From the IMG/VR virus record IMGVR_UViG_3300047445_000457, positions 1 to 64,000 of that record: a stretch of DNA of 64,000 nt. One strand, written 5' to 3'. This document shows, in pieces, positions 26,675-35,740 of the stretch. This stretch comes from a virus. A program made the translations under genes and the position numbers. Position 1 is the first letter of the stretch. Every line of letters begins with the position of its first letter. The notes beneath the pieces were generated by a model. It ran no database searches, had not been told where the DNA came from, and saw only the letters and a program-made list of their open reading frames with translations.

Positions 26675-27232
26675 TTACTTGAATCGGCCCGGTCGGCGCA
26701 TCAGGTACTTGGGCGGCCGGGGTTGCGGGGTGATGACGCACTCGCAGGCACCGCCCGGCCCATCTACGCCGCCGGCGCCCTGGCCCGGCTGGGAGGATCC
26801 GGCGCTGACCACCTCGAGGATGTAGCCCTGAAGGACCACCGGATTGTTCAGCAGGGGATCGCGCCCGAGGCCGCTGCGGCTGATGACTTCGGCAGTGACT
26901 GCGCTGGTCTGCGCCGCCGGGGAAGCTGTGCTCAACACCTCGGCGGCGAAGGTCTGCACGACCGCCGCGGTGCCGTCCGGCAGCGGGGTCACGCCGAGGC
27001 CGCTGCGGCTGATCACCTCGGCCACGACCTGCGCCGACTTTGCGCGCGGCGCGACTGGCGTGCTGACCGTTTCTGCAATGAAGGTCTGGAGCACCACCGG
27101 GTTGCCGACCAATGGCGGCGCACTGGCGCCGGTAACGCTGACGACCTCGACAATGCATTGGGCGGTGCGCGCCGTGGGGCTGCGCGGTGCGACTACCTCT
27201 AGCGCGACCTGGTAGCTGCGGGCAGTGGTCAC
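26675..27232 (-). CDS. Repeat-containing structural protein
   Basis: 185 aa from GTG. About four imperfect repeats of a VxExxSxxG..PL.G.PVVLQ type, including two near-identical AEVISRSGLG segments; Pro/Gly-rich end with two Cys (CEC). Likely a small virion or tail protein built from tandem beta units. Not recognised. It overlaps nothing and precedes the lysis block. Confidence 0.6.
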   Translation of the reverse strand: MTTARSYQVALEVVAPRSPTARTAQCIVEVVSVTGASAPPLVGNPVVLQTFIAETVSTPVAPRAKSAQVVAEVISRSGLGVTPLPDGTAAVVQTFAAEVLSTASPAAQTSAVTAEVISRSGLGRDPLLNNPVVLQGYILEVVSAGSSQPGQGAGGVDGPGGACECVITPQPRPPKYLMRRPGRFK

Positions 27233-27235
27233 GGC

Positions 27236-28285
27236 TTAGGCGGCGACGACGATGCCGAATTCCGCCGCGTTGATGCCTGCCTGGGTCCAGTTCGTGCCGG
27301 TGGCCGGGTCGTGTTCGTGGATGGTGGTGTAGAACTTGCGGTCGGTCGACAGCGGGATCGCTGCCGAATACTCTTCGCTGACGCCGGACTTGACCAGGTG
27401 GCCGATGGAACGCACGCCGGCGTCGTCCTTGGTCGAGACATCCACGATCTGCACGCCGCGCACGACGCCGACGATCGACGTCAAATCCTCGAACTGGTAC
27501 GAATCCTTGGCCCCGACAGTGCTGGAGGCAACGTACGACAATTGATCGGCAACCTGCTCGTTGACCCGGCTGTAGTGGTTGACGCCGCTGTCCGGCGTAA
27601 AATTCCCGTATGTACCATCGGCGTTCGGCTTCACCGCGTCTACCCTGACATCCCCGAAGAAATCGTTGTTCGACAGGCCGCTGGTGTCACACATATACAG
27701 GTCATCGACCGATGTGGTTCCGCCATTCGCCGGGCTTATCACGCTCACGCGGGTGATCGTCTCGGTGGCAGAGAGGTAGCTGATCGTGGCGACATTCACC
27801 AGGTTCAGGACGTTGGCACCATTGACCAGAACCTTGACCGTACCGGTGCCGGTTGCGCTGATGCTGGCCTTGACCTCGAGGTAGGCGTAGACATTGGGAT
27901 CGACCACGGCACCCGTCGTCTTGCCCAGCTGCTGCCAATCAGTGCTTGCGCTGCCGTTGCGGCGGTAGACAGAGATCGAGCCATCCAGTGCAATCGCAAA
28001 ATACAAATGCACCCCGTCGCCGTTACCCAAGGTCAGACACCATGGCGAGGCGTTTGGGTCCGTGATGGTCGTGAAGGTGGAAACCTTGATGGCAAAGCCA
28101 ACGATCAGGGTCTTTGTTCCAGCGAGGTCCTTGCGCGCCGAGGTTGCGAGGGGAAGCGACATCCCGCCACCACCGCGGCGCCCGCCAGTGGCATTGATCG
28201 TAACGGCACCAGTGACAGCGCTCCACTTGAGCGGCAAGTCGCTCGTGCCGTAATGGTCGAACGAATCGAGGAAAAGCATGGTCAT
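27236..28285 (-). CDS. Tail protein with concanavalin/LamG-like fold
   Basis: 349 aa; AAGGACTACTGAC precedes the start. Beta-rich N-terminal two thirds (FLDSFDHYGTSDLPLKW, VYAYLEVKASISATGTGTV, VDDLYMCDTSG) reads like a lectin-type jelly roll found in phage tail and adhesin proteins. The C-terminal part (SEEYSAAIPLSTDRKFYTT) resembles a second small domain seen in phage receptor-recognition proteins. Probably carbohydrate or surface binding (inference). Confidence 0.6.
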   Translation of the reverse strand: MTMLFLDSFDHYGTSDLPLKWSAVTGAVTINATGGRRGGGGMSLPLATSARKDLAGTKTLIVGFAIKVSTFTTITDPNASPWCLTLGNGDGVHLYFAIALDGSISVYRRNGSASTDWQQLGKTTGAVVDPNVYAYLEVKASISATGTGTVKVLVNGANVLNLVNVATISYLSATETITRVSVISPANGGTTSVDDLYMCDTSGLSNNDFFGDVRVDAVKPNADGTYGNFTPDSGVNHYSRVNEQVADQLSYVASSTVGAKDSYQFEDLTSIVGVVRGVQIVDVSTKDDAGVRSIGHLVKSGVSEEYSAAIPLSTDRKFYTTIHEHDPATGTNWTQAGINAAEFGIVVAA

Positions 28286-28286
28286 G

Positions 28287-28589
28287 TCAGTAGTCCTTGA
28301 TTTTCAGGATGAATTCGTCCTGCAGGATGCGGCCCGAGGCCGTGGTGGCGGTCACAGTCACCTTGTAGGTCTGCCGCACCGTGCCGCCGCCGATCCACAG
28401 GCTCACGCGGGTAGTGCCGACGTCGGCCGCGTACAGCACTGGCGGGCTGGTGTCGTCCATGGAACCCTGTGCGGCGATCTGGACGTCCGGCGCCGGGGCG
28501 ATGGTGTCGCCGGCTGCCAGATCGTCCTCGTACTCGATCGCGTAGACTTCGCGCTCGGCCGGTTGCTTCGTAAATTTCCCCAAGAGCAT
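28287..28589 (-). CDS. Small structural protein
   Basis: 100 aa, AAGGACACCGC before ATG. One beta-sandwich-like domain (TRVSLWIGGGTVRQTYKVTV, ILQDEFILKI). Many phages carry such a single-domain protein among tail genes. Product name cannot be given. Its stop directly precedes the lectin-like gene. Confidence 0.6.
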   Translation of the reverse strand: MLLGKFTKQPAEREVYAIEYEDDLAAGDTIAPAPDVQIAAQGSMDDTSPPVLYAADVGTTRVSLWIGGGTVRQTYKVTVTATTASGRILQDEFILKIKDY

Positions 28590-28608
28590 TGCGGTGTCCT
28601 TCGCTCGC

Positions 28609-29091
28609 TTATTTGTGCATCACACGGTTGACGGACGGCCGCCATAGCACTTGCGTGGCGGCGATCGAGGCGGGATTGAGGCTGGTGGCAGTGCGGAGCG
28701 CGCCGAGGCGCAGGAGCAGGACCGCCGCGAGCGGGCTGGTGGCGGTCGCGTCGGACGACAGTGGTGCCAGGCCAGCGTCGACCCGCCCGGCGAGGCCGAA
28801 CGTGCCGCCGGCGTCGTCCAATAGCAGCGCCGCCAGCATGCCCAGCACCCCGGCGCCCACCGTGCGCTCGGCGCCGGCCACAACGACAGCCGGCGCGAGC
28901 GTCGCGCCCAGCTCGGCAGTGCGCCAGGCGGAACCGTCCGCATCGAGCAGCAGCGCGCCCAGCGTCACGTCCAGGTGCGCGCCGGTGCGGCCCTCCGCCT
29001 GAACCAGCAGAGGGCCGAGCAGGACCGCCAGCTCCGTGCCGGCAGAGTCGAACGCCGTACGGTCGAATGCGGCCCAGTAGAACGCGACCAT
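28609..29091 (-). CDS. Ala/Leu-rich hypothetical virion protein
   Basis: 160 aa; starts by TAATG overlap with the preceding stop. Strongly biased to A, L, G and V with repeated LLL-type stretches (LGALLLDADGSAWRTAELGA, MLAALLLDDAGG). It shows 20-30 residue repeats of the form L-L-x-D-A-x-G, suggesting a repeated beta unit. No enzymatic motif. Location implies a tail-associated role. Confidence 0.5.
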   Translation of the reverse strand: MVAFYWAAFDRTAFDSAGTELAVLLGPLLVQAEGRTGAHLDVTLGALLLDADGSAWRTAELGATLAPAVVVAGAERTVGAGVLGMLAALLLDDAGGTFGLAGRVDAGLAPLSSDATATSPLAAVLLLRLGALRTATSLNPASIAATQVLWRPSVNRVMHK

Positions 29092-29351
29092 TACAGGGTC
29101 ACGGCCAGCGGGAATACGCTGTTATTCATTTGGTTGTGGTCGACCGCGGAAACGCCGAGCTGCTGCATCGCGGCTGCGATCTGCTCCACGGTGGCAGTCG
29201 GTTCCGGTTCTGGCGGATCGGGAAGCAGGTCGGGGCCGTTGCCCGCCTGGAGCCAGAGCACGTAGGCGTCGTAGGGCGGATTGCCGTCCACCTGATCAAT
29301 CAGAACCCCATCCTCGAACAGACGGCCACTCGGATAGTAGACTGTGTACAT
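29091..29351 (-). CDS. Small hypothetical protein (86 aa)
   Basis: Start MYTVYYPSG at 29351, preceded by GGGGAA. Contains a Pro-rich middle (LPDPPEPEPTATV) and a helical end (VEQIAAAMQQLG). Similar short proteins occur beside tail fibre genes, sometimes as fibre-assembly factors. Not recognised further. Confidence 0.55.
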   Translation of the reverse strand: MYTVYYPSGRLFEDGVLIDQVDGNPPYDAYVLWLQAGNGPDLLPDPPEPEPTATVEQIAAAMQQLGVSAVDHNQMNNSVFPLAVTL

Positions 29352-29352
29352 A

Positions 29353-30279
29353 TCAATTCCCCGTTTCAAGGTAAAAGCTAAAAAAGTCGAACCGGACTTC
29401 GAGGGTGGCCGTTCCATTACATCGCAGGAAGTAGGCTGATGTGCCCGAAGTGGTGCTCGGCAGGTCGGTGGTCAGGCGCGTGCGGAACACGTCGCCAGTA
29501 TTCAGCCGCGTAACCTCGACATCCATGTAGGCGCCACTGGCGGGGCAGGCCATCGCCAGCTCGTACACGTCGACGCTGAGCGTGTGGTCGGGGAAGTTCG
29601 CCCCGAGTGAAACCTTGGTGGCGGCGCCGGTGGCGTCGTTGTAGAACAGGCTGAGCGTCGTGTCACCGCTATCGGTGCCGACCCCGACCAGGTTTAGCAT
29701 GGTCGACGGGTTAGCAGTGCCGAGGGTTTGCGCCAGGCCGACGAAGCTGCGGGCCGCACTGGCGACGGTGGCTGGATCGCTACAACCCCATCGCGCCACC
29801 ATCCGCATCGCGGTAGTGCCGCGTGCCCACGACGCGACGGTATAGATGCGTGCGTAACTGCCGGCAGCGGTCGGGGAACCATAGCCAAGACGTGGCATCA
29901 TGAGGAAGCGGCTTGTCGTGCCGGCGGTGATCGTGCGGATGTAGGTTGTGCCGCTGGAATTGACCTGCTGGCCGAGGACAGTCAGGCTGCTGCTGGCCCA
30001 GCCTGGGATCCACGCAATGACATTCCCTCGCCCCAGGAATGGCTGCAAGACGTTGGTGCTGCCGTTTGACGTGATGTAGGCGGGTAGCGGATCGCTGGCG
30101 ATGTTCTGTGCGTACAAGGCCAGGGTGCCATCGGGCGGCGCCACGGGTGCGGCGGTGCTCGCGGGCAGGTTGATTCCGCCGGCGTCAACCTGGTGATCGT
30201 CGTTCCAATCGTCACCGCCTACCTTCGCCGGATCAGTGCTCGCCCCAGCGGTCGATGCCTTCCTGTGCTTGATCGTCAT
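29353..30279 (-). CDS. Tail fibre-like protein
   Basis: 308 aa from the ATG at 30279 (AAGGATTCC upstream). The N-terminus (TIKHRKASTAGA...DWNDDHQ) matches a start motif common in phage fibre/spike proteins; the rest is Ser/Thr/Gly-rich beta with a possible jelly-roll end (SAYFLRCNGTATLEVRFDFF). Likely receptor-binding or fibre subunit. Confidence 0.6.
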   Translation of the reverse strand: MTIKHRKASTAGASTDPAKVGGDDWNDDHQVDAGGINLPASTAAPVAPPDGTLALYAQNIASDPLPAYITSNGSTNVLQPFLGRGNVIAWIPGWASSSLTVLGQQVNSSGTTYIRTITAGTTSRFLMMPRLGYGSPTAAGSYARIYTVASWARGTTAMRMVARWGCSDPATVASAARSFVGLAQTLGTANPSTMLNLVGVGTDSGDTTLSLFYNDATGAATKVSLGANFPDHTLSVDVYELAMACPASGAYMDVEVTRLNTGDVFRTRLTTDLPSTTSGTSAYFLRCNGTATLEVRFDFFSFYLETGN

Positions 30280-30302
30280 GGAATCCTTGTCTTGTCGGTG
30301 CG

Positions 30303-31718
30303 CTAGATCGGGCGCGGGTTGCGGCGCATGGTGCGGGGCTCGGACGGACGGCGCATGAGGCATTGCAGGGCGGCGGTCCGCAGCAGGGGCGGCGCCACGA
30401 ACTGGAGCGAAATCCCGCTGGCGGCGCGCACCAGGTCCAACTGGCCGGGAAAGTCGAGGCCGACGAGCGATGCGCCGGCGCCGGTCACATTGGCCGTGCC
30501 CAGCGCACCGGCCAGCACTGCCGACGCCGGGGTGCCTGCTCTCGCCGCAAGGCCTGCCGGTGCGAGCGCGCGGTTGAAAGTGGCGATGATGTTGCTCGAC
30601 ACGACGCTCGCCGTCCAGGCCGGTCCCAGCGTTGCGGCCACCTGCGCGGTAGTCAGTAGCGCCGCCGTCGTGAGCCCTTGCAACGGATCGAGGGGTGCCG
30701 CCAGCGCGCCGGCTACCTGCACGGATCCGCTGGCCGAGGTGCCGGTCGAGGCGAGCGGCGCGAGGGTGGCGGTGCTCGATCCTTCAAGCGGGACCACGCC
30801 CGCTGCCAGCAGCCCGGCGACGGCGAGCGTCGCCGTGAAGGATGCCGCAGCCAGTTCGGTGGCAGTCGTTACCAGCGGCCCATAGGTAATGATGATCGCG
30901 CCGCTGCCGCCCGCCGCCGGCACGCCCAGCCTGTTGGTGTTCGGATCGTAGCCGGGACCGCCAGCGCCGCCGCCGGGGAAGCCGCCCTTGGTGCCGGTGC
31001 CGCCCCAGCCAGCGCCGCCGCCACCGCCGCCGCCCTTGCCGGAAGCTGCGCCGGGCGATCCGGTGGCCTTGACCCCGCCGCTGCCGCCAGTGCCGCCCAG
31101 CCCGTTGTCGCCGGTGCCGCCGTCGCCGCCCGGCGCCACGAAGTTATTGCCGTTCAGGCCGCTGCCGTCCGCGCCGTTCAGGCCGTTGCCGTCCGCCCCG
31201 CCGGCACCGCCGCCGCCGCCACCCGCATTCCACGGTACGGCACCGCCACTGCCACCCGAGGACTTGAGCGTGCCGATCGAGGCCGAGGCCTGGCCACCGG
31301 GCGAGGTAAGGCCCGTCGTGACCAGGGTGCCACCCTTGGCCGCCACCAGCGCCGCCGCGAAAGTGGCGGCGCCGAACCAGGTGTCGCCGCCCGATGCGTT
31401 GCCGATGCTCTGGCCGACCGAGATCGGGATGGCGCCGCTACCGTTCCAGTTGAAGATGGCCGCATACGCACCGCCGCCACCGCCGCCGCCGCTGACTTGC
31501 GAGCCCGCGCCGGCACCCCAGCACTCGACGCTGTTGTTCGCCGGGTTGAAGTCCGCCGGCACGGTCCATGTCGTCCCGGCGGTGAGAACGATGGTCTTGG
31601 TGCCGCTGCTCGTAAAGAGCGCGCCGAGGGTTGCCGTCAGCGTGCTGACCGCCGGAAGCTGGGCGGCAGCGGCGACGGTTCCGGCGCCGAGTGTCTTGGC
31701 GAGATCGGCGGTCGTCAT
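30303..31718 (-). CDS. Glycine-rich tail/adhesin protein
   Basis: 471 aa. Middle portion (about 75-275) is dominated by Gly-rich runs (SGGGGGGGAYA, GGGGGGAGGADGNG) as in polyglycine-II adhesin tips such as those of T-even gp38. A conserved lead-in (WTVPADFNPANNSVECWGAG) marks the glycine-rich phage tail family. The C-terminal 200 residues are Ala/Leu repeats resembling the 160-aa protein downstream. Likely host-range determinant (inference). Confidence 0.65.
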   Translation of the reverse strand: MTTADLAKTLGAGTVAAAAQLPAVSTLTATLGALFTSSGTKTIVLTAGTTWTVPADFNPANNSVECWGAGAGSQVSGGGGGGGAYAAIFNWNGSGAIPISVGQSIGNASGGDTWFGAATFAAALVAAKGGTLVTTGLTSPGGQASASIGTLKSSGGSGGAVPWNAGGGGGGAGGADGNGLNGADGSGLNGNNFVAPGGDGGTGDNGLGGTGGSGGVKATGSPGAASGKGGGGGGGAGWGGTGTKGGFPGGGAGGPGYDPNTNRLGVPAAGGSGAIIITYGPLVTTATELAAASFTATLAVAGLLAAGVVPLEGSSTATLAPLASTGTSASGSVQVAGALAAPLDPLQGLTTAALLTTAQVAATLGPAWTASVVSSNIIATFNRALAPAGLAARAGTPASAVLAGALGTANVTGAGASLVGLDFPGQLDLVRAASGISLQFVAPPLLRTAALQCLMRRPSEPRTMRRNPRPI

Positions 31719-31730
31719 GGTGACTCGCGG

Positions 31731-32135
31731 TTAAGCGTTGGCGTCGGTCAGGCTGAAGGTGTTGACCGTCACTGCCTGGGTAGCAGCGATCACGGTATTG
31801 TCGAGCGTCATGTCGCCGCCGCTGCCGGTGGCCGTGACGGTGCCCTGCAGGTGGCAGGTGGTGCCGGCCGCGTCGACCACGCGGAAATAGCCGACCGTGC
31901 CGCCAGCCGCACCGGTGCCGCTCCAGGTGCCGCTCTTGATCTTGCTGCCGGCCGAAGCGTTGGCCAGCCAGTCGGCCGGCAAGGCGATCTCGCACAGCAG
32001 GGTGCCGGATTGGGCGGTCGCGCAGTCGGCCGGCGCCGCGCCGGACAGCAGGCGCAGCTTGGCGGACGCGCCCGCGGTGGTTTCGATAGCGTCGAGCCGC
32101 GCGTTACGCACGGCAACAGAGAGTTGCAGGGCCAT
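31731..32135 (-). CDS. Small virion protein
   Basis: 134 aa; AAGGATCCCC before ATG. A helical start (MALQLSVAVRNARLDAIE) followed by beta-rich Gly/Thr sequence. The opening pattern is common to uncharacterised phage structural proteins that precede Gly-rich tail genes. No specific role can be read. Confidence 0.6.
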   Translation of the reverse strand: MALQLSVAVRNARLDAIETTAGASAKLRLLSGAAPADCATAQSGTLLCEIALPADWLANASAGSKIKSGTWSGTGAAGGTVGYFRVVDAAGTTCHLQGTVTATGSGGDMTLDNTVIAATQAVTVNTFSLTDANA

Positions 32136-32167
32136 GGGGATCCTTCAGTAGTGGGTCGTTCGGGGAA

Positions 32168-32824
32168 TCAGGCGCGGGTACGGGCCGGGGATTCGGCGCG
32201 TTCGTGCGTGGTCTTGCCGTCCAGCGAAGCGGCAAACGCGGCGTAGCGGCTGGCGGCGCGCGCCGGATCGGCGGCGTACTCCGCATCCTTGGAAAACGCC
32301 CGGTACAGGACGTAATCGAGCAGCGCGTCCTGGTAGATGTCGTCCAGCGTGATGACGGCCGCTTCGCTGGACACGGGCGGCGGGTTCGCGCTGTACACCA
32401 GGTCGAGGCATCCGGTGCCGTCGTTCGGCGGGTACACCATGAAGCGGACCGGATCGAGCGGGTTGACCATGTAGTGCTGCACGGTCGTGTTCTGCGGCGC
32501 GTTGTGCCACTCTGGGTTGAACTGGTCCATCAGGTCGCGCTCGATCAGGCGCACGGCGCGCCCGGTGGCGTTGCGCAGCACCTCGATCAGCTCGATCGGA
32601 TCGACCGGCCCGGTATCGTCCGCGCTCGGCAGGGACTGCACCGTGCCCACCGCGAGCGTCATGCTGCTGCGCAGCACGTAGGCGCTTGGCTTCCTGATGA
32701 CGGTTTCGCGCTGGCCGGCGTTCAGGTAGTCCAGCAGCTCGGCGCGGGTCCAGCGCACGTTGCTGGTGTCCTGCAGGGCGGTTGCGGCCCGGTTGATGAT
32801 GGTGGCGGCGGTCACTATGGGCAT
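32168..32824 (-). CDS. Head-tail adaptor-like protein
   Basis: 218 aa from the ATG at 32824, preceded by GAGG. N-terminal helical bundle (IINRAATALQDTSNVRWTRA, LLDYLNAGQRETV) and a C-terminal helical part (LDDIYQDALLDYVLYRAFS) with a beta core between. This layout is typical of phage adaptor proteins that bridge portal and tail. It directly follows another connector-like gene. Family name uncertain (possibly DUF6682). Confidence 0.6.
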   Translation of the reverse strand: MPIVTAATIINRAATALQDTSNVRWTRAELLDYLNAGQRETVIRKPSAYVLRSSMTLAVGTVQSLPSADDTGPVDPIELIEVLRNATGRAVRLIERDLMDQFNPEWHNAPQNTTVQHYMVNPLDPVRFMVYPPNDGTGCLDLVYSANPPPVSSEAAVITLDDIYQDALLDYVLYRAFSKDAEYAADPARAASRYAAFAASLDGKTTHERAESPARTRA

Positions 32825-32831
32825 GGCCGCC

Positions 32832-33449
32832 TCACATGAAGGAACGCGGGCGGACCCGGTTGCCACTCATCCCGAATCCAGCCTCGGCGCGGATCCGCGC
32901 GTTGGTCCGTCCGACGACATAGATCGTCTGGTAGGTCGGCGCCAGTTGCGGGTTGCTGAATAGCTGGTTTGGCATCAGCATCAGGCGTGCGACCGCACCG
33001 CTGCCGATCTCGTAGGCGTAATCGGCCAGCAGCACGTCGTCCAGCGTCGCCGCCAGCATGGTCGGGCGGGTCGCCACGCGCAGGACGATCACGCCATCCT
33101 GGTCGACGGTCGGGGTCGGGTAGAGCGTAAAAGTGTTGTCGGCGGCCTGGCGCAGCGCAAACGGGGCGGTGCCGCCCTCGCGCACGTCGTCGTCCTGGCG
33201 GATCACTTGCATGCGCTGGCCGTCGTAGTAGGCCTCGAGGATCAGCGTGACATTGGCGCCGTACGGCACGTCGATGTCGTACTGTGCCTGGCCGGCGTAC
33301 ACGTCAACCGGGTCCAGCACCTGCTGCGCCACCGGGGCGTAGGTGCAGAAGTCGATCGCCACGCCGCGCAGGGTCATTTCCGCCAGCGGCGCCGGGCAGC
33401 CCGGCACCAGTGGCAGGATGTACGGCATGAAATCCGCCAGGTGCGCCAT
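32832..33449 (-). CDS. Connector/tail-tube-type structural protein
   Basis: 205 aa. Short N-terminal helix, beta-rich middle (AQYDIDVPYGANVTLILEAY) and C-terminal helical half (LADYAYEIGSGAVARLMLMP). Part of the run capsid - small proteins - connector - adaptor, where podoviruses keep tail-tube or neck genes. Only two bases separate it from the upstream stop, so translation is probably coupled. Confidence 0.6.
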   Translation of the reverse strand: MAHLADFMPYILPLVPGCPAPLAEMTLRGVAIDFCTYAPVAQQVLDPVDVYAGQAQYDIDVPYGANVTLILEAYYDGQRMQVIRQDDDVREGGTAPFALRQAADNTFTLYPTPTVDQDGVIVLRVATRPTMLAATLDDVLLADYAYEIGSGAVARLMLMPNQLFSNPQLAPTYQTIYVVGRTNARIRAEAGFGMSGNRVRPRSFM

Positions 33450-33451
33450 GT

Positions 33452-33808
33452 TTAGGCGGCCTTCGCTGCCGGACGCGCGTTGTACGAGAAGCGCTTCACC
33501 TGGCGCGCGCGCGAGGTATTGCCGTTCGCCTCGTACACGATCTGCACCGCGTTCTCAAGGATCTGCAGCAGTTCCACCGGCACCTCGACCGGGGTATCGC
33601 GCGGGACCTGGTAGCCGGTGCCGTTCAGGCCGATGAACACCGGATCGCGGCCCGAGTCGCCTTCGCCCTGGTGGATGGTCAGTTCGACGCGCTCGCCGGA
33701 CAGCACATCGCCGTCGTTGTTGACCTGCAGTTGGGCGACGGCGACCGGCTCGATGGTCTTCGGTGCGTCGTCAATGGTGGTGATGCTGGTGTCTTGTGCC
33801 TTGGCCAT
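33452..33808 (-). CDS. Small head-region structural protein
   Basis: 118 aa. Central beta segment (SGERVELTIHQGEGDSGRDP, PVFIGLNGTGYQVPRD) and a basic C-terminal tail (NTSRARQVKRFSYNARP). Proteins like this lie downstream of N4-gp56-type capsid genes; the role (cement or neck) is not established. A terminator lies just upstream. Confidence 0.6.
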   Translation of the reverse strand: MAKAQDTSITTIDDAPKTIEPVAVAQLQVNNDGDVLSGERVELTIHQGEGDSGRDPVFIGLNGTGYQVPRDTPVEVPVELLQILENAVQIVYEANGNTSRARQVKRFSYNARPAAKAA

Positions 33809-33832
33809 GATGTGCCTCGCTTGGTAGGGTCG

Positions 33833-33858
33833 AAAAAAAACCCGCCGAAGCGGGTTTT
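33833..33858 (-). terminator. Rho-independent terminator between head genes
   Basis: Stem CCCGC/GCGGG, extended by A-T pairs, around a TTCG tetraloop (minus strand), then eight T. The flanking A/T runs make it usable from both strands. It may reduce expression downstream of the capsid genes. Confidence 0.85.
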
Positions 33859-33877
33859 AGGGGGGATCGCCGGGCGC

Positions 33878-34375
33878 TTACGGGGCGACCGAGGGCAGCA
33901 CGGCCACGTCGAAGAACGTGAACGCGATGCCGGCCGCATCCAGCGCCGTGGTGCCGGGGGTGAAGGCGGCCGAGGTGGTCGTCACCTTGATCAGGCCGAT
34001 CGGGGTGACGCCGTTCGGCACGTCCGGCACCGAGCCGACCACCGAGGTGGCGGGCTGGTTGTTGGCCAGTGCCGCGGCGATCGCGTTGTTGGAGGCCGGC
34101 GCGCCCTGGTAGGTGCTGACGGTGCCGGCAGCATCCAGGCCGACCGCGTAATACATGGTCTGGCCAACCGCCTGCACGGCATGGCCGGCGGAGAAAGCCT
34201 GGGCCGCCAGCGCAACCTTCGACTTGAACACGCCGTCGCAGGTGTAGGTATAGGCGTTGGTCGACTTGAAGGTGACTGCGCCGGCGATGTTGATGGCCAG
34301 GATGCCGGCGGTGTGATTGCGGTAGCCGGTGATTTCGCGGCCGGTTTCGTCGTTGACGTCGCGGAGAGTTGCCAT
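33878..34375 (-). CDS. Head decoration-like protein
   Basis: 165 aa, AGGACAACACC before ATG. Beta-rich (ILAINIAGAVTFKSTNAYTY, QTMYYAVGLDAAGTV), ending with FFDVAVLPS. Position straight after the major capsid gene and its own terminator suggest high expression, as for a decoration or cement protein. Assigned by context only. Confidence 0.6.
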   Translation of the reverse strand: MATLRDVNDETGREITGYRNHTAGILAINIAGAVTFKSTNAYTYTCDGVFKSKVALAAQAFSAGHAVQAVGQTMYYAVGLDAAGTVSTYQGAPASNNAIAAALANNQPATSVVGSVPDVPNGVTPIGLIKVTTTSAAFTPGTTALDAAGIAFTFFDVAVLPSVAP

Positions 34376-34431
34376 GGTGTTGTCCTTGTGGGTTCGTCAG
34401 CAGGCCCGCCGAAGCAGGCCCGCCGGGGTGA

Positions 34432-35436
34432 TTAGGCGGTGACGGCGCTTTCGAGGCGGCACATCCAGGCGTCATTCAGGATGACGGCGGATTGCATGGT
34501 CTTGAAGCCGATGAAACCGCGCTGGGCCAGCGGATCGGCCGAGCTCGGCTTAGGATTGACCACCATCGGGGTCAGCGCGAACATGCCTTTCAGGGCCACG
34601 ATGCCGTAGGCGTTCTGGGCGATGTACAGGGTGCTGTACACGTCCGCGTTGGCGCCGCCGGTGGCCGAGGTCATCGCGCCCTTGGCACCGCCCGCGTTCA
34701 GGAACGGCTCGAAGATCGTGGACGACAGGTAGCGCACGTCCTCCACCTTGCCGATCTCGTTCTCGTACGGGGTCAGCGAGCCGTATTTCTCGACCGGCAC
34801 GAACACCGATTTGCCATCCGCGCCCAGCATGTTGCGGATGTCCGATTCCTGGTCCGGGTGGATCAGGCCGATGAACGATTTCGCCACCGCCTCGGTGCCG
34901 TAGGCCGGGGTCGAGCGCAGCACCTTGGTGATCTGCTCGGCGTTCTGGCGTTTCAGCGCCTTCGTCACCTTGCGCTGGGCGGTCAGCGAGATCGCCGTGT
35001 TCACCGCGTTGCGGCTGGCGCCGTTCGCGTAAATCACGTTGGTGCCGGCGCGCAGGATGCCGTTGCGCATGCGCTCGACCATCTGCGCGGCCTGCTCGCC
35101 CAGCAGCTCGACGGCCTCGTTGAGGACGTTATCCTCGTGGGTGTCCAGAACGATGTCCGAAATCTGGATCAGGCCGCCGTACTGCGTCAGCAGGCAGGGC
35201 ACGTCCGTCGCGGTCATCTGCTGGGCGCCTGGGGTCACGCCTTCCGCCAGCGCGGTCGGGGTGGTGTCCAATGCGTTGTAGCGGCGGAACACGATGGTCT
35301 TGCTGTTGTTGGCCGGCAGTGCCTTCGACTGGCCGAATTTTTCGAGAACCATGAAGGGAATGGCCCTCTTCAAGAGTTCCTTTTCTGCATACGCGGCAGT
35401 GCGCGGGCTGATATCGCCGTAGTTGGTAGCGCTCAT
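34432..35436 (-). CDS. Major capsid protein (N4-gp56 family)
   Basis: 334 aa; AAGGATACCCA before ATG. Hallmarks of the N4 gp56-type HK97-fold capsid: a start of the form AYAEKELLKRAIPFMVLEKF, the loop region with TALAEGVTPGAQQMT, YGGLIQISDIVLDTHED, and C-terminal ALTPMVVNPKPSS...GFIGFKTMQSAVILND. Assembles the icosahedral head with the scaffold encoded just upstream. Length normal for the family. Confidence 0.88.
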   Translation of the reverse strand: MSATNYGDISPRTAAYAEKELLKRAIPFMVLEKFGQSKALPANNSKTIVFRRYNALDTTPTALAEGVTPGAQQMTATDVPCLLTQYGGLIQISDIVLDTHEDNVLNEAVELLGEQAAQMVERMRNGILRAGTNVIYANGASRNAVNTAISLTAQRKVTKALKRQNAEQITKVLRSTPAYGTEAVAKSFIGLIHPDQESDIRNMLGADGKSVFVPVEKYGSLTPYENEIGKVEDVRYLSSTIFEPFLNAGGAKGAMTSATGGANADVYSTLYIAQNAYGIVALKGMFALTPMVVNPKPSSADPLAQRGFIGFKTMQSAVILNDAWMCRLESAVTA

Positions 35437-35661
35437 TGGGTATCCTTGAGTGAACGGTAAATCGGTGGGTGTGGTGGGTCAGCGATTCAGCGAACGCTCG
35501 CAAGGGGGCGGAGCCTGTCCTTCGATGCGTGCTTTCGATGCCCGCAAAGCGTTCCCGGCGCGGGTTGGCGGCGCCCGAGGGCGTGTCGCTCCCGGCCGGG
35601 GGTGGCAGTGGGGGTTGATCGGCTTGAGGTCTGTTCAGGCGCGAACAGCAGCGGCAAAATT

Positions 35662-35705
35662 CGGCGAGTAGTCGACGAGTGCTCGGCGAGTGGTCGGCGA
35701 GGCCT
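35662..35705. repeat. Four tandem 11-bp repeats (CGGCGAGTRGT)
   Basis: Four units: CGGCGAGTAGT, CGACGAGTGCT, CGGCGAGTGGT and CGGCGAGGCCT. The 11-base period puts each unit on the same DNA face. GTAGTCGA at the left and TCGACTAC at the right also form an inverted repeat around them. Confidence 0.85.
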
Positions 35706-35712
35706 CGACTAC

Positions 35713-35740
35713 GGAATGGAATGGAATGGAATGGAATGGA
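35713..35740. repeat. GGAAT pentanucleotide microsatellite
   Basis: Five perfect GGAAT copies and a partial sixth, immediately next to the 11-bp repeats, upstream of the capsid gene. Copy number could vary by slippage. Confidence 0.9.

Noticed and set aside
30960-31260. Proline-rich plus-strand reading frame
   Set aside because: It is the reverse of the glycine-rich tail gene (GGN codons read as NCC); not a gene.
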